DNA of 64,000 bases, taken from contig CM036621.1 in assembly GCA_020746105.1 (NCBI GenBank), positions 27,237,501 to 27,301,500 on the forward strand. The letters are read 5' to 3'. This document shows positions 38,031-51,785 of this stretch, one piece after another. The stretch's first letter is position 1, and each line of letters starts with the position of its first letter. Both the position numbers and the translations under genes were made by a program. The notes below the pieces were generated by a model. That model made no database searches. It saw only the letters and a list, made by a program, of their open reading frames with translations, and had not been told where the DNA came from. The stretch is from Trogon surrucura (lineage: Eukaryota > Chordata > Aves > Trogoniformes > Trogonidae).

Positions 38031-41000
38031 TTCCAGCTCCACGCGAAGTCCAGTTACCCAAGCAAGTTGGCAGTGGTCCAAGCTCCCCAAAGTTATTTTC
38101 TTTTACCCTTGTATTTACTTACACAGGCTGCAACTGGAATGAGCTTGAAGGGCTTTGAATCCTGTAAATACAGCAAGTGGGGCAAGAAAAGGAAGGGAGA
38201 AAGAGGGAGGAAGGGTGCTGGATGTTTCTTTCCCTGTGGGATTTCATCTAGGGCGGGGAAAGCAGGAACACTGGAAAACACGGTATCTCTAGATCTTGTG
38301 AGCTTACAGGGCTTTTTCCATTATTTGTTCATTTTGAAGACTGCAGAAGCATCTTTTGGGGCAGTACAATGCATGGTGGTGTTATTGGAGGTGGCAACTG
38401 TCTGCGGTGCTTTGTGCTTGGGAGGTATCATAGGGGTTGTCTCAGCAATTTCCTGTTTGGTGGATTTTTGAAATAGGTTAGACTTGGTAACATCACATGC
38501 AAAAATAGCACTGCCAATGGTATTCTGACAACGTCTGTGACTTTTTGAGGATCTTAAGTAAATGTTAATTGTTTATCTTGAGGGTTCATGGGTGATGACT
38601 GGGTAAATGTCAATCTTTGATCCCACAAGATCAATGTTCAGTGACTTAAGGTATCTCTTTCCTAGTATTATTCTTCCTATTCATTTAAGTTGAGTTACTT
38701 TGTTTTCGCACTATTGTGAGTAAAAGATGAAAGGCCATTAAGGTGTCCCACTTAATCTTAGAGGCCGTTGTCCACATAAACAGTGTTTTAGCTATTGAAA
38801 ATAAAAACCTGTGAACTAGAACAGATTTCCTTAGTCTTTACTCCCTCTAGGAGTCAGAAAATCAGATTATTTGAATAAGATAGCTGAGAGTGAGCCTGTA
38901 GAGGTGCTGTCATACGGTTCAAAGTATAACCATTCTCCTTGACTGCCAAATCAAGTTAGATTGTAAATTCAGTTATAAGGCAAAATGGCCTCAGTAATAA
39001 AGATTTTGTGATTGGTATTTAACAGGTAACTTTGAGGCACTGAGCAAAACAGGGCACAGAACAACCTCAAAATGAAATTGGCTGTGAGAGTTAGTGGCAC
39101 TGTTTTTCTGTGTGTTTTGGCTTAAAGAACTATATAGCCATACTGCAAGTTTTACAGATTCTTGTTTTGAGAATAAGTCTGATCCTTCCAGCTGAAAATT
39201 TATCTTAGAGGTCTTTTCCAACCTTAATGAGTCTATGATTCTATGGAATTTCAATTTTGTTATAAATAGTTTTTTTAGCGAGAAACTGTGACAGGTAACA
39301 GTGAGTCCACTCTTTTATTCTGTGTTTGAATGTGAGATGCTGGCGTGGTGGGCTCTGATTTTTACAGTGAGAGATTATCTGCATGTTGTGTGTGCTTTGG
39401 TGAGAGGACACTGAAGGGCAGGCGAAGAATGTTTATTAATAGTTGGCTGAAGTTTTCTGAATGTGTTTATCCTTTACCTTTTTCCTTTCTTAAGTAGAAT
39501 CACCTGATGCATTCTCTATATTGCAAAGGGAGCCTGTTTGTGGGTGCTTTTCTGCATGCTCTATGCTGTCCTTTATGCCATACTATTAAAAAACAATGAA
39601 CATTCATTGAATCAGTTTTCCCTTCAACATACTATAAAAAAATAATGCAATTTCCGTTCCAGACTGCCCCTGCTGAGGTCACTCACCCCCTTTAGAGCAC
39701 ATTTCCTCAAGGTTCCTTCTGAATTGCCCTCAGGCTCCTGGAACAGTTCCATCTCTCCAAGTCACTTGCTTCTTATTTTTACGTATTGTGTTATGTTTGA
39801 CCATAGTGGGGTGCTGGTCTGTGAGCCACAGAGAGCTAAACAAAAGAGTGGGGTTTGCTCCACTGCAGGAAAAGGATAGAATACTTCTGCCAAGTGAGAT
39901 TCTGGTTTTCAGTAGGACTACCTGTCCTGAGTATTTTTATGATCTTGGATAATTACCAAAAATGGCTTTTATTATTTATGAATACTCAGAATGAAGCTAC
40001 AGATAAAGACAACTAGCAACACGAAATACGAAAAAGTCAGGGTTAAATTGCAAAGCGGATTTTTTAATACAAGACAGAAGATTTGAGAGGAGCAGAAAGA
40101 ATACGATACAAACCTGTTTGTCTTCAGAAAAGTTAGTCAATAACTGATTACTGTCAGAGAAAACATTCTTCAGCACATTCATCGTGGAAATGTCCATATA
40201 TGAGAATATAATGAGATCATACAAATATAGGTTTGCACAAAAGCCAGCTGTTGAGAGGTTCCCAAGATACCAGAAGCCAAAAAAAGCATACCAGTGAACA
40301 GGGATGTGAATTTTTGCCAGCAGGCAGTCTGGTGAAAGGGAGAGCAAACATAAAGATTAAGTCTATTTTGGGAGTGGGTTTTTTTTTGTGTGAAGTCTTT
40401 CTGTATCTCTTTCTTGGACTAGTTAAATGTTTGGCAGGCAAAATAAGTTTACAGTGATCCCACTGAGTGCATAGGGAGAAGGAACAGAATAAACAAAGGG
40501 CGTGTGTCAGTGGAGGACATATGTGCCATGTGAAAAAGATCATATTGTCAATGGGCATGAAATCCTGCAGAAGGGGCTGACAGAGGGTGTAGCTGAGCAT
40601 ACACTTGGCAAACATTGGAGTGCACTGTACTGTGGTCCCATGGGACTGTAAGTGAGACAGAGAGAAAATTAAGTAGAGATTACTGCAGGGAACAAAAATA
40701 TGGTAGAAAACACTTGTAGGGAGAGGAAAGCACCTTAGACTGAAGAGAAGGAAATGAAAGAGAATAATCTCTTTCCTGGATTTAACGCTGGTGGATGGCG
40801 AAATTGCTGCAAGGTTTCGGGTGTTCTGCTTACCTGCCCTTGGGAGAAGATTTGTGTCCATTAGGGGCTGTGGAGATACCTTAAGCTTTCATCACAAGCT
40901 TAATATCTGCAAGCTGCTCAAGACCAGAATTTCTTGCTACTTGGAAGCTGTTGAACACCTTACGTACAATGAGGCTTGGTTCATGATCCTTTTTGAAGAG

Positions 41001-44000
41001 GCCAGTTATTTTCATTCTCTTAATTTACTCAGTTTCTGGCTTCTGGGTTGAATCAGTAGTTAGATGGATGCAGAAGCAGAATTTTGTTACCTGGAGAGGC
41101 TGATTTCCACAGAGCAAGTATGCAGCTTGTGGACAGCTTCTAGGAGAAGCAGAAGCTTTCTCTGCATCCAGGACATCTGTTTAGTGAACAGATGAAAGGC
41201 CTCTTGCAGTAGTCGTTTCATCAGACTGAAGTAGGCATTGCCATTTAAAGCTCAGCACCACATTGCTGACAGTCCCCACTGGGCCTCCATGTCTCTGTTG
41301 TTTGTGGGGCAACCTCAGTTGATGTTTCAGATCCTGTGGGCTGCAGCCTTCAATGTGTGAACACCTTCAGGTTCTGTGCCTGTGTAAAACCCTCTCCAGA
41401 TTGTTATATATCAGCTCATACTAGTAGTTATTATCTTGATTTGCAAGGGACATCAAAAAGTGTGAAGCCCTCCTGCTGTTGTCATAATGGCATAATCTTT
41501 GATACTGTTAAAAAAACCCCACGTGGTTGGTAGTATGTGATATGGTCAAGATCAGCTCATCTCTAATTGTACCCTCCTGGAGAAGTTAACAAACCTATGT
41601 GTCATGGAGCAGGAACTCTGATCCAGCCTTCTTCCAAACAATACGTTTTGTACTGTGCATGAGCCAACAGGGAGTCAGTGACAGGAATTGACTCTCTTGT
41701 GTCATCTTGGTGCCAGCACACAAGGCTGGATTCTGCTTGCTTGCATTAGGTAAGCATCCCATGCCTGCAGGCTGTTTTGCCCCTGTGGCTTAGCTTCCTG
41801 ACCAACCATCTGTGAGGAAACTGAATCAGAAAGCTGAAGGAAAAAGGTGGGTCACGTGGAATGATGTAGTTTGTTTTGTGTCTCTAACCAGTTGCCAGGT
41901 CCTTTCATTTGACAGATTTCATGCATTTTACGAAGCCTGGCCATGCCTCAGAAACCCTTGTGAAATATGGTATGTTGTGTGCCTGCCCATGTTAGAGAAA
42001 GGAAAACTTTATCCTAACAAAGCTGGATTAACTGTATTCCCGGCTAAATTAGTCACTCAGGAATAGACCCTTGTCTTGTATTGCACACATGATGATCTGA
42101 TAATGTGTGCTATATTTTCTGTTAGGCCGTGTCCCTTTGCTGTTGTAACTTTACTTCCACCCATTTGAGTCACATAAAAATGTGAAACAGATCTGTGAGT
42201 CTATGGCAAATAATATTCTAGAAAATAATACTCATGGGGGGAAGTACCTTATTATTCCCAAATTAGAATTACTCAGCTAGTGTCTTTAGCAGATCACTGT
42301 TGCAAACCACACCAATTAAATGACATAATTGCTTGAAACTGGACCAACATTTTCATTCTGTAAAGGAGCAGCTAATATCTGAGAAGCTGTTCTTCTGTTG
42401 AATAGCACCTTGCTGAACATGAATCGTGACAAAGAGCAGTAAAATAGAGGTCTGTGTTACTGAACATCTGTGTACCTTTCTCCATTAGGCAATGCATCAG
42501 CTGTGTATATGAAAACTTTGAATATAGGTACTTGTGGAGATATCTAAGGAAACAGAAACAGCTGGAAATAAATCCCATTTTCAATTACTAGTCAGCCTAT
42601 ATTCCTTTCCTCTTAGTTACCACAAGGTCACAGACAAATGCGAGAGAAAGAATGACTTGCCAGGGAGAGAGCCAAACTAATCACTCCACTGCCATTCCTC
42701 TGAAAATTTACAGTATGCGTATTATTTTACAGCCAATGTAGTAAAAATCCCAGGTTAAGACTCCTTTTAAAATACATGTCAAAGGAAATATAATACTGTA
42801 GCAGGATGGTCAAAGTTTCTTTGTTATTACAGATACCTCACACCTTTAGCTGCAATTTTTCTTCAAGCATGCTTCCGACACATGCTGTTAGGCAGAGACT
42901 GAACAAGACCATGTGTGATTCTTTTCATCGTGTTGTCTACATAGTTAATTATATGGTGGATCCTGTCCAACAAGATTCCCCAGCAGCACAGCTAGCTATT
43001 ACTGTGTGGTACTGGCTTCTCACCTCTTTAGTTCCAGCTACCAAGCTGCACAAAAAGACAGCTTAAATACTTTCATAATGCCACTACTTAATAGGAGAAT
43101 TTGTACAACAGGAGAAATCGTATAATTGTGAATCAGAAGTGTTCCTGAAAAAAAAATCAATTAAAAGTTGATCCAATGAGTGAAGACCCTTGTAAGAGTA
43201 TGAACAAATTAATAGGTTAATAAGATTAGCACGCATTGCAAGCTCTGGAGGCAGGGTATTAATTCAGATTGTTAGAAAACAGACATGGACTCTGGATTGT
43301 TGTCCTCTACCCCTTATTTTGAATTTTTTTTCCAATGAGATCTTTGAAGTGTGATCAGTTCCATGTGTGTCTAGTGGTTACACCTGCTAGTAGTTTGCTG
43401 CATCTACATGGATACTCCAGTTAGTGTTAAGGATGAAAGAAATAAGAGTAAGAATTATCACCTTAAACAAAGTCCTTGCCAGGAAATGAGGATAGCATGG
43501 ATGCTGTTTCTAATGCCACATTTTAGGACTTCCTACCTCGCTTTAAGTGACCAGTTGTCTCAAAGTATATTAAAATACCTGCTACAATGCTCTTGTTCAG
43601 ATGTAGTAAAATGCTTTAAATTAACTGTCCCAACTGTTCTTTGATTCAGACTAATCCCTGGAACTCATTGTAAGAATAACAAAAATAATATTTCCAAATT
43701 CAGATATTCATCTGTGTAATTTTGTATTCTTATTTCTGTAACTGCTTTCTGTATTTTCCTTCTAGGATATTACTTTTCGCCATCTGCTCAATAATGAAGG
43801 GATAATTTTCCATTTCACAGTGGTGACTAACTGAGGCCTCTTCTAATTAACATTGAGAAAAGAAGAAACACAAGACTGGAGGATAAAAAACTTGGAAGGG
43901 AAATGCAAGGCTTATTGCGTGTGTATCGGTAATAAGAAGCATCAGAAATGAAGATAGAGAGGTCATGTGAATTGTCAGGATGCTATAAATAAATCTGAGG

Positions 44001-45370
44001 TAATCTCTTCTCTTCAAACCATCAGAAGGAAAGTGATTTAAGAGAAACTGATAGGACAAGAGCCTGTGGTTTGAATTCAGAGGAAGAAATTCCACCAGCC
44101 CAGAAGTGTTCTGCTGGGGTTAGAGGCTGAGATCAGGAAACCAGCACTGGGTGGGACTTGATTGCGTTGCTTCGGTGGAGTCAGTGGAAAGCGAGCCCAG
44201 GATGGGGCAGAGGCGAGGCGAGGTGGCCAGGAGCAGCCCAGCAGAAGGGCAGGGGAAGGAGCGGAGGCAGCAGGCTGGCTAACTTGAGTAAACATCCCCT
44301 GGCAGCCAGGGAAGTCTATTTCTGTCTGCAGGGCCACCACGTTGCCCCAGGAGCTGCTCCGTCTCCCACCCTGATTCTGGCTCAAGTGGCTCCTTCATTT
44401 TGCTCTGCCCACGGTGGCACAGGGCAAAGCCGAGCGCCGGGCTGGGTACAGCCCAGGTGAGCTGATCGCCAGCACACCGTGAACTGCAACTGGGAGTTCA
44501 ATGTTTTAATTAGACACAGCAGGAGGAGAGGGAAGAGGATTTAGATCAATGAGAGTCTAGGCCGAAGTAACAAACCCTGAACTGTTACGTATTTGACCTT
44601 CAGCTTGCTTAGGCTGGTGGGGAGGCAGAGGAGTTCACGTGAGCACTGGTGCTGAGAGGGGCTGGTGCAGGGCACCCTGGTGAAGCATTTGTGTGTTGTT
44701 TACATTGGCAGAAACTGTCATGTCTTCCTCACTGCTTTTGGATATCTAAGCAGTCACATGTCAAGCATCTTCAAAAGCTTTTTAAGTCTCTGAAAGCATC
44801 ATGTAGTAGTTATCTACGGATTGTGATAAATCAGAATCCCTTTGAAAGTCTGTTAAAAAACCCCCAAACAACAAGCTAATTGTATTTCAGCTCATGTTCA
44901 CTTGCCATTTGAATGCCTGGTGGTCTGTCTTAGTGAAAATAAAGTTAATGATTATAGCAGTACTTCAAAATTACATGGTGCTGCTGTGCTGTTCTAATGC
45001 CACCTGAAGTAGCGGAAGGTGAAGCTATTGATCACAGTTGCTGTGCTCTGCGCAGACAAACTAATACATCTCTTCAGGGATTTACTGTGTGGGCTTCAGC
45101 CAGGGTACCTTTCCTTTAATGTCCATGCAGCCACGTGACCAGTGCTTTAGACTCAGAAGGACGAAAAGCCTGGAGTCAAAGGTAACATAAGGCATCTTGT
45201 GTTACCCCTTTAAAGGTATCTATACAGTCTTTGCTAATTAACGTAATTTTGTGAGGTGCATTTGAATAAATTATTCTATACTTCCATGCATCTGCAATGC
45301 TTATTTACTACCTCTACATGTGTTAAAAATATTATCCTACAACTTGAAGTTGGAATGAGCAGGATGGAGA
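38031..45370. other. Intergenic region to the right of PLAC9
   Basis: In mammals the next gene here would be TMEM254 and then collectin genes. I searched by eye for their signatures and found none. The region holds a CR1 tail at 39207-39247, a 214-codon minus-strand open frame at 40217-40861 of unknown meaning, and a GC-rich patch at 44150-44465. Confidence 0.4.
39207..39247 (+). mobile_element. Short CR1-type 3'-tail fragment
   Basis: TTAGAGGTCTTTTCCAACCT then TAATGAGTCTATGATTCTAT: plus-oriented CR1-type end with two octamer tail units. Confidence 0.7.
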
Positions 45371-45430
45371 ATCATAGAATAATTCAGGTTGGAAGGCACC
45401 TTTAAGTATCATCTAGTGCAACCAAGCTAA
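45371..45430 (-). mobile_element. CR1 LINE 3'-end fragment
   Basis: GAATCATAGAATAATTCAGG then TTGGAAGGCACCTTTAAGTA and TCATCTAGTGCAACC. Reverse-oriented CR1 3' terminus, about 60 bases. Confidence 0.85.
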
Positions 45431-47451
45431 GTATCTCAAATAGCAGTGAGAAATGTCTTGCTGGTTCTTACCAGTTTAGTCTCAATAGTAGAGGGTAAAT
45501 TTTTTTGTAACAGCAAAGCGTAAACTTTGTGCTGGAGTTGCCGTTTTTTGCTCAGGTGTTGAAATGTATTGGTTCAACATCTTAGAATTAGACATCTGAT
45601 GGATTTAAATACTATTTTGGAGACATCATTTTTGGACCTATAATGTAAACTTTTGCTCTTTGTCTTGAGAAATATCTCATCCTTTCCATACAATGTTGAC
45701 CTGATAAGCAGATGCAGTCTGTCCCTCACAGTAGCTTTACACAAGGCAGGCTCAGGCTTCCCCCTCACCTCTTGTGCCAGCAGATAAGTTCTTCGAATCA
45801 ACGCCCATCATTTCTCAGCCACTACAGAATATAGCTTGAGGAAGCTAAGACCTGTTTCCACTGATTGCAATCTACCGTATCAGTCTTTTCTCAGCTCCCC
45901 AAGGACAACAACAGAGAACAAGGCATTTTACTACCGTGGGACAGCTGCTATCTGATACAGAAATACTGGGTGCTGAAACTGGCTTGCTTTATAAATATTA
46001 ATTTATGCAGGAACTGAGAAGTGAAATTAATATGCTAAATTAAAAGTAAATGTGAAGCTTTTTTTTCTTTTATTGTATTTTTTTTTAAATTGGCAATTCT
46101 TTTTGAATTTTCTGTATTTATTTATCCATACTGATTATTATTATAGTGGTTTACCACCATATTTGCATCAATACATTGCATAATCCTAAATTATCATTTT
46201 GGTTTTCTGTGTTGCTACGCTCTGGACAGCTTTTATTGTTTTTTTTTTGGCTTTACTGCAGACTGTCTCCACCCTCCTTCTGCAACTGATCAAATTCTGC
46301 AAAGAATTTTCTGGTTTGGGTAGACTATCACTTCCCACCCATGCTGTTCTCACTGAGGTTGGAAATGTTATTAATTTTATTTAGTATAGGGAAAAAAACT
46401 TGGCTAACCCTTCAAAACTATCTTTCAAGCTCTCTAATTCAGTGAAGTTTTTATTTAGAATGGTAATAGCTGTTTCTCCCAGTGCTGTGCAAACTGAGTT
46501 TTCTCTGGTTGCAAGACAATGAAGCACTGTTTTCCATTTTCATGGCAAAATGGTCTGATTTTGTTTTTCAGTTTGGGAAATAAACAACATAACCTTGTTT
46601 AGAAGCTTTTCTAGGAAAAGAAGCAGCCGTTACTTTCCACATTGTGCTATCTTTTAATGGCTTTTGTGCCAGGGACTGAGTGAGAAAGGCAGGCAGGAAG
46701 TCATATACAATCTGGTGAGTGTAAAAACAGTTCTGAGACTTGGATTTTTCATTTCTTTCCGGTCCTAATACTTGATCTTACACACTAGCACGAGTACTGA
46801 ATTTCAGTTCTGTCCCTTGATTAAAGCGTTGCTTGTTTTTTTGGACTCAAAATTACCTAAGTACAGGATAATAATATCGTATGATGATGTGGATAAAAAC
46901 ATATCACAGGAATTGCCATTTCAGATGTTTTACTGAGGTCTCAGATATGCCTAAAGCTGTGTAGGTGAGACTGATGATGTCCTTGCACAAACACAAAAAC
47001 TGTGAGTGGTGGCTGCATGGAAGCTGTAAATGAAAACTTCGGAAAGCTATGCAGCGCTGAGGTGCTGGCTTTCTTCCCTTAGAAACCACCAAAGAGCAGC
47101 TGCGAGGAGGTAAGAAATTCTAGATTTGAAAAGAAATGTGATCTGGGGAAGACGTGTAACTTTCCGTCATCCTTTACTCCTCTGTGGCTGTTGTGTTGTG
47201 TTTCAATTGGCCATACCAGTAATTGAATCTTACCTGCTTGCCCCCTCATCATCAACTGAAAAAGTCAAAGATGAAAGGTAGTTTTTCTTTCCCGCAGTAG
47301 TTGTGGTGTTTTTCTAAGTACTGTGAACTGCTTTGGAAGTGGTTATATAGCATTATTCCAGATCGTGGTTTAGGAGAAGTAGGGAAATGGTTATTTGAAG
47401 AGTCTGGTATATCTGGAAGTTAGATAATGGGTCTCCAATTAGGCTATAATT
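45431..47451. other. Intergenic, nothing recognised
   Basis: AT-rich, with T-runs near 46055-46085. No exon, RNA gene or clear repeat seen. Confidence 0.45.
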
Positions 47452-47850
47452 CACAGAATCATAGAATGGTTAAGATTGGAAGGGACCTTGAAGATCATCT
47501 AGTTCCAGCCCCCTGCTGTGGGCAGGTACACCTCTCTCCCACTAGACCAGGTTCCTCAAAGCCCCATCCAGCCTGGCCTTAAACACTTCCAGGGATGGGA
47601 CATCCACAACCTCCTCGGGCAACCTGTTCCAGTACTTCATTACTTTCATAGTGAAAAGTTTTTTTCTTATATCTAATCTAAATCTCCTCTCTTGCAGTTT
47701 CAGTCTATTGCCCCTTGTCTTATCACTACAGGCCCTTGTAAAAAGCCCTTCTCCACCTTTCCTGTAGGTCACTTTCATGTGTTGGAAACTGCTATTAGAT
47801 TGCCCTGGAGCCTTCTCTTCTCCAAGGTGAATAACCCTATCCTATCCTAG
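47452..47850 (-). mobile_element. CR1 LINE fragment, 3' end and end of ORF2
   Basis: The tail CACAGAATCATAGAATGGTT lies at the left. The minus strand reads CR1 ORF2 C-terminus: GEGLFTRACSDKTRGNRLKL, RRFRLDIRKKLFTMKV, YWNRLPEEVVDVPSLEVFKA, ending LRNLV. It belongs to a different CR1 subfamily from the young copies (LDGALRNLV against LDTFLCSII). Truncated near 47850. Confidence 0.93.
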
Positions 47851-48004
47851 GACACTTTGTTGTTCTCATGTTAATTCTTACTTAATATTATTGTCCATAT
47901 TTTTAAATTTCCAAGCAGTTAGTGGACCAATCTCTAGACACAGGTATCTTGTTCATTTTCCATATGTTTTGGTCTACTGGTAGTGATTGGCTTGATCATT
48001 CTAG

Positions 48005-48072
48005 ATGAATAAATATAATGAAATATATATATTTCATATAATATAATGATATAATAAATATAATGAAAATAA
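48005..48072. repeat. AT-rich satellite-like patch with perfect palindrome
   Basis: TGAAATATATATATTTCA at 48019-48036 is a perfect 18-base palindrome. The unit AATAAATATAATGAAA occurs on both sides of it (near 48008 and 48055). Could form a cruciform. Confidence 0.85.
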
Positions 48073-51000
48073 TGTATTTCACTCTGTTAGCCAATTAGGC
48101 TTTTCAAAGTTAATACCCAAGAGTGAAATTACATGTGAAACGTTTGCAAGATCAGTTATTAAAAGGTGATACTCTAGATAAGTTTTGTGCTGATTGAGTG
48201 TAAAACCAGAGAGAATTGAGAACATTCTAGGAATTTAAAGTACAGCTGACAACAGCTCTTTGAAAGACCGACAGTTGACTTGAAGGCCTGAGGTCTGAAA
48301 ATGGAATTGAAAGTTGATATCAGGGAAATTGCTAAAAGGATGTAGCCTTTATAGCCAACTGGTTCAAACACATGACAGGTCTACCATGACTTGCGTGCTT
48401 TTTGATGTAAATTAAGTAGATGGCACTGTGGGTAATGGGTTGGATCCCCTCCCTGCACCAGACTAGATACTCTTGGTGGGAGTGGGAAGGAATCTGTGTA
48501 ACACCCTGCTGCTGTGACTTTGGCTGTTTACATCTACCTTGTCAGCTGTAAAGTTCCTCTAACAATCACAGCACCCTGCTTCAAAAAAATGTCTGGAAAG
48601 GCAATGAAATTGGGAGCTGTAAGCTCCACGATACCATTTCCTGCCCGCCATTGGACTTCAGATGTGTTATGAGGAAAGTAATAACTCTACCTGCCTTTCC
48701 TCTGTGCTTCAAGGCACCAGTGAATTTGGCTTGAACTTCACTCTAGCTTACAGCTGCAAGTGCTGGCAGCGGCATGCTGCTGGGTAGTGGCCAAGCGTAG
48801 CACATGCCAGCTCCACAACCTGCACATCCACCACCTGGAAAGGGAAGCATGGGTGCGAGAGACAGGAAAATATGGTGAATCTGGAACTTCATCTGTTCTG
48901 ATGAAGCTGGGGGAGCATGGACCTCTCTGCTGGAGAAGGCTCTACCAGCACAGCGCGGAGTTTCCTGGAGATGCCAGAAGACTAATTGATCATTTATTCT
49001 GATTCTCCCATATAAAGTAGATTATAGTATTTTTCACAGTACACTATGGGGAGAGTTAGGTCACAGATTGGGTTAGATTTTACGATGTGGCTCTTCTCTG
49101 TCTTGAAGGTTAAGATTTTGTGTGCTATCAGCATAAAGCAGAAGGTACTGAGGGGCTGCTGATACCTGGAAAGGGACACCTGGTTAGCCAATCCAGCTGC
49201 TCGGACTCTTGCGCTCCATCAGAGCTGTGTTCCAGAGGAGAGGAACCAGAGAAGGACCCCTTGCTTCTATCCGCACTGCATCTGGAAATGTGGCACTGCC
49301 TTTGCTAAAGCTCTTTCAGGGCAGTGAAGAACAGCTTTAGATGGTGTGTGTGTGTGTTTTATATCTGCTGCTGTAGTCTTTTCCTTGGATGATCTTTTCT
49401 TTTCTCTCTATATGATCTGGATATCTCTGTTTTTCTGTCACAAGGACTTGTGCCAAGAGAAGAGCCAAATTAAGTAATCGGTCTCCTCTGCGCCTCAGTC
49501 GCGAAGACCTGTGTCCCTCAATCCTGCCTTAAAGGATCCCTGCAGATGGCTCAACCACCACAGAAAAAGCATCCCTTTCTTGCTGCCTCTGCCCACCGAA
49601 GTGTATGGCGTTAAATCATGGGCCCTGCAGCAGGTCTAGATCATGCTCCAGAGCTAAGCAGTAAGTAACTAAAGCTTCAAGTGTCCTGCTAACAGAGTGT
49701 CACCCAAGCATAATCCAGGCCCTGACTCAAATTGACAAGGACAGGTTGGCCTCTGAAATAATCTCTTTAAATAGTAGCAGCCATCTCTCTCAAAGGCACT
49801 TCCCTCCCCCAGCCAGTGCTGGGGAGCTGCTTACAGCACGTCACTCACTATTTCCGACCCAGGCATTGCAAGGCTGGCACTTCTCACAGGCAAGTGTGTC
49901 CCCTGCCCTCAGGCTCCCAGCTTTGCTTTGCACCAGGAATTACAATGAATTTTGCAGCACAGTTTCTCTACTCCAGGGTGTTAAAAAACAGAAGTCCCAG
50001 GGACCGCTCCAGGGAAGATGAAGACTACGATCCTTTCTGGCAAAGGTTGGAGAATATTGCTGTCTGACTTAGAGCTAGAGCTCTCCTTTCTTCCCCTCAG
50101 GGGTCATGGTCAGCCCTCGGGGTCCACCCAGGGCCAGGCCCATGGACATGGCAACCCCTGGACCCCTCCTGCCTCCTTGTGGTGTCATAGTTGGAGTTTT
50201 GCTTCGCCTCGTTGCTTATTTAGTCGTTGTGCTGTATAGGTAATACTTTCTTTTTTCTTTCCTTACTTTCTGAAAAAAAAAATAAGGAAATTTGTTGTAA
50301 TTTTCCGGTATCTCCCAGGATTCTGTGAGTGTGAGCTTGGAGTCATCCACTAGAAGCAGTGGAGATTTGAATACTTTAAGCCCATGTAGTTCAGCTTTTT
50401 TATTTCTTCATGAGTGTGGTATTGGAAACAACGCTAGGCAGGCTGATGGACTGCTGAAAATTTATCTTCAGATAGCCTGTCTCAGATCCTGCTATTACAA
50501 ATGTTCTGTTAATGTCCTTGTTGTAATGCTTATGATCTTCTTGAATTCCTGTTTTCAGGCTTGGATGATGCAGATGGAATTTAGGAGACGTCTAGTGCCC
50601 TTGCCTAGTACCAGTTGGGGGTGTACGCGCATATGTCATACTTGTGTTTGCACAAGCTTACTCTTAACCTTTTCCATAGTTGTTTTCTTCCCCAGTTTTA
50701 ATTATCTGGACACCGTTAGGAAGTTCACAACCTGGTGTTGCCAGGTGTGTTATAAATTCTTGTTTCCTGCATCCTGCTAATAGTCACAGATGTTGGTAAT
50801 ATTTAAAACAAATTGTTTTAGTGGGGTCGATGCTGTTAATAAACCCTCATGGAACACCAAAGGGTAAGACAGGATGCCCATTCTGCATTGAAAACATGGC
50901 TTGATCAAAGTCACACATGATGTGACGTGTTCTGTAGTGAACTGAGAATCTTAAACCAGTCTTTTCATCACTGGAACACTCTTTCTTCTAGTTTGGCTTA

Positions 51001-51699
51001 TGCTATTCGTTCTTTATTACAAGTGAATTATGGAGACGTGTTAATTACCAGAGAACTTCTAAACTTTAACTTAAAGAGGGGGAGAAAGATTAAATTACTT
51101 GAAGAGTTTTAACTGCCCAACTGTCTGCAGTGTTTGGTAGCGATCATTTTGTGTTCACAGCTGTGAATGTCCTGTAAGAACTGCTTAGAGGGATGGGTCT
51201 GTTTGAGGGACGCTTGGAAGGTGTTGAAGCACAGGTAGCCAAGCCTCTGAGTTCTTCAGATTACTTCTTCTCATGTTATTTGTTCAGCATCTGACACCCA
51301 ATTGCCATTGCCAGCAGTAAGCAATGACATTTCAGTAGCATGTGCAGAAGACTGGCAAGGGATTATGACCACAGATGAAGGCAGATATAGTGCTAGGCTC
51401 AGGGTCTGGTAAATCTGACTTACTGAAAGTAATGAGGTATTTTATCAGAAGTGATAATGCAGCTTGGTTGTTCCCTGCGTGATCCTGAGCTTTCTTTGCA
51501 TTTTTGCTGATGTAACATCGCACTGTTTTGTCAGACCTGTATATGGTTAATAGAGTTATAAATGCCTGCTCCATCTCAAGGCTTGGTTATTACATACATC
51601 TCTGTGCTGGGTGGTCACAGTTGCATACATCCCCTAACATTTGTGTCATACAGGCTAGTAACTAAGCCCTGATCTCTTCGTCTTTAAGACACTCTGATA

Positions 51700-51785
51700 A
51701 GTAGCCCTGCTACGAACTTCCTGCGAGAGTCCTAGGCAAGTCACTCTGTCTGTGCCCCAGTTTCTACCAATAAAGTTGGACTGAA
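51700..51785 (+). repeat. Probable MIR SINE relic
   Basis: CCTAGGCAAGTCACTCTGTC then TGTGCCCCAGTTTCTACCAA follows the MIR order: GGGCAAGTCACTTAACCTCT, then GTGCCTCAGTTTCCTCATC. About 50 bases are recognisable. An ancient amniote repeat. Confidence 0.55.

Noticed and set aside
50325-50780. 151-codon open frame in intergenic DNA
   Set aside because: No domain, Cys/Leu/Phe-rich with no start context or splice structure that I can support.
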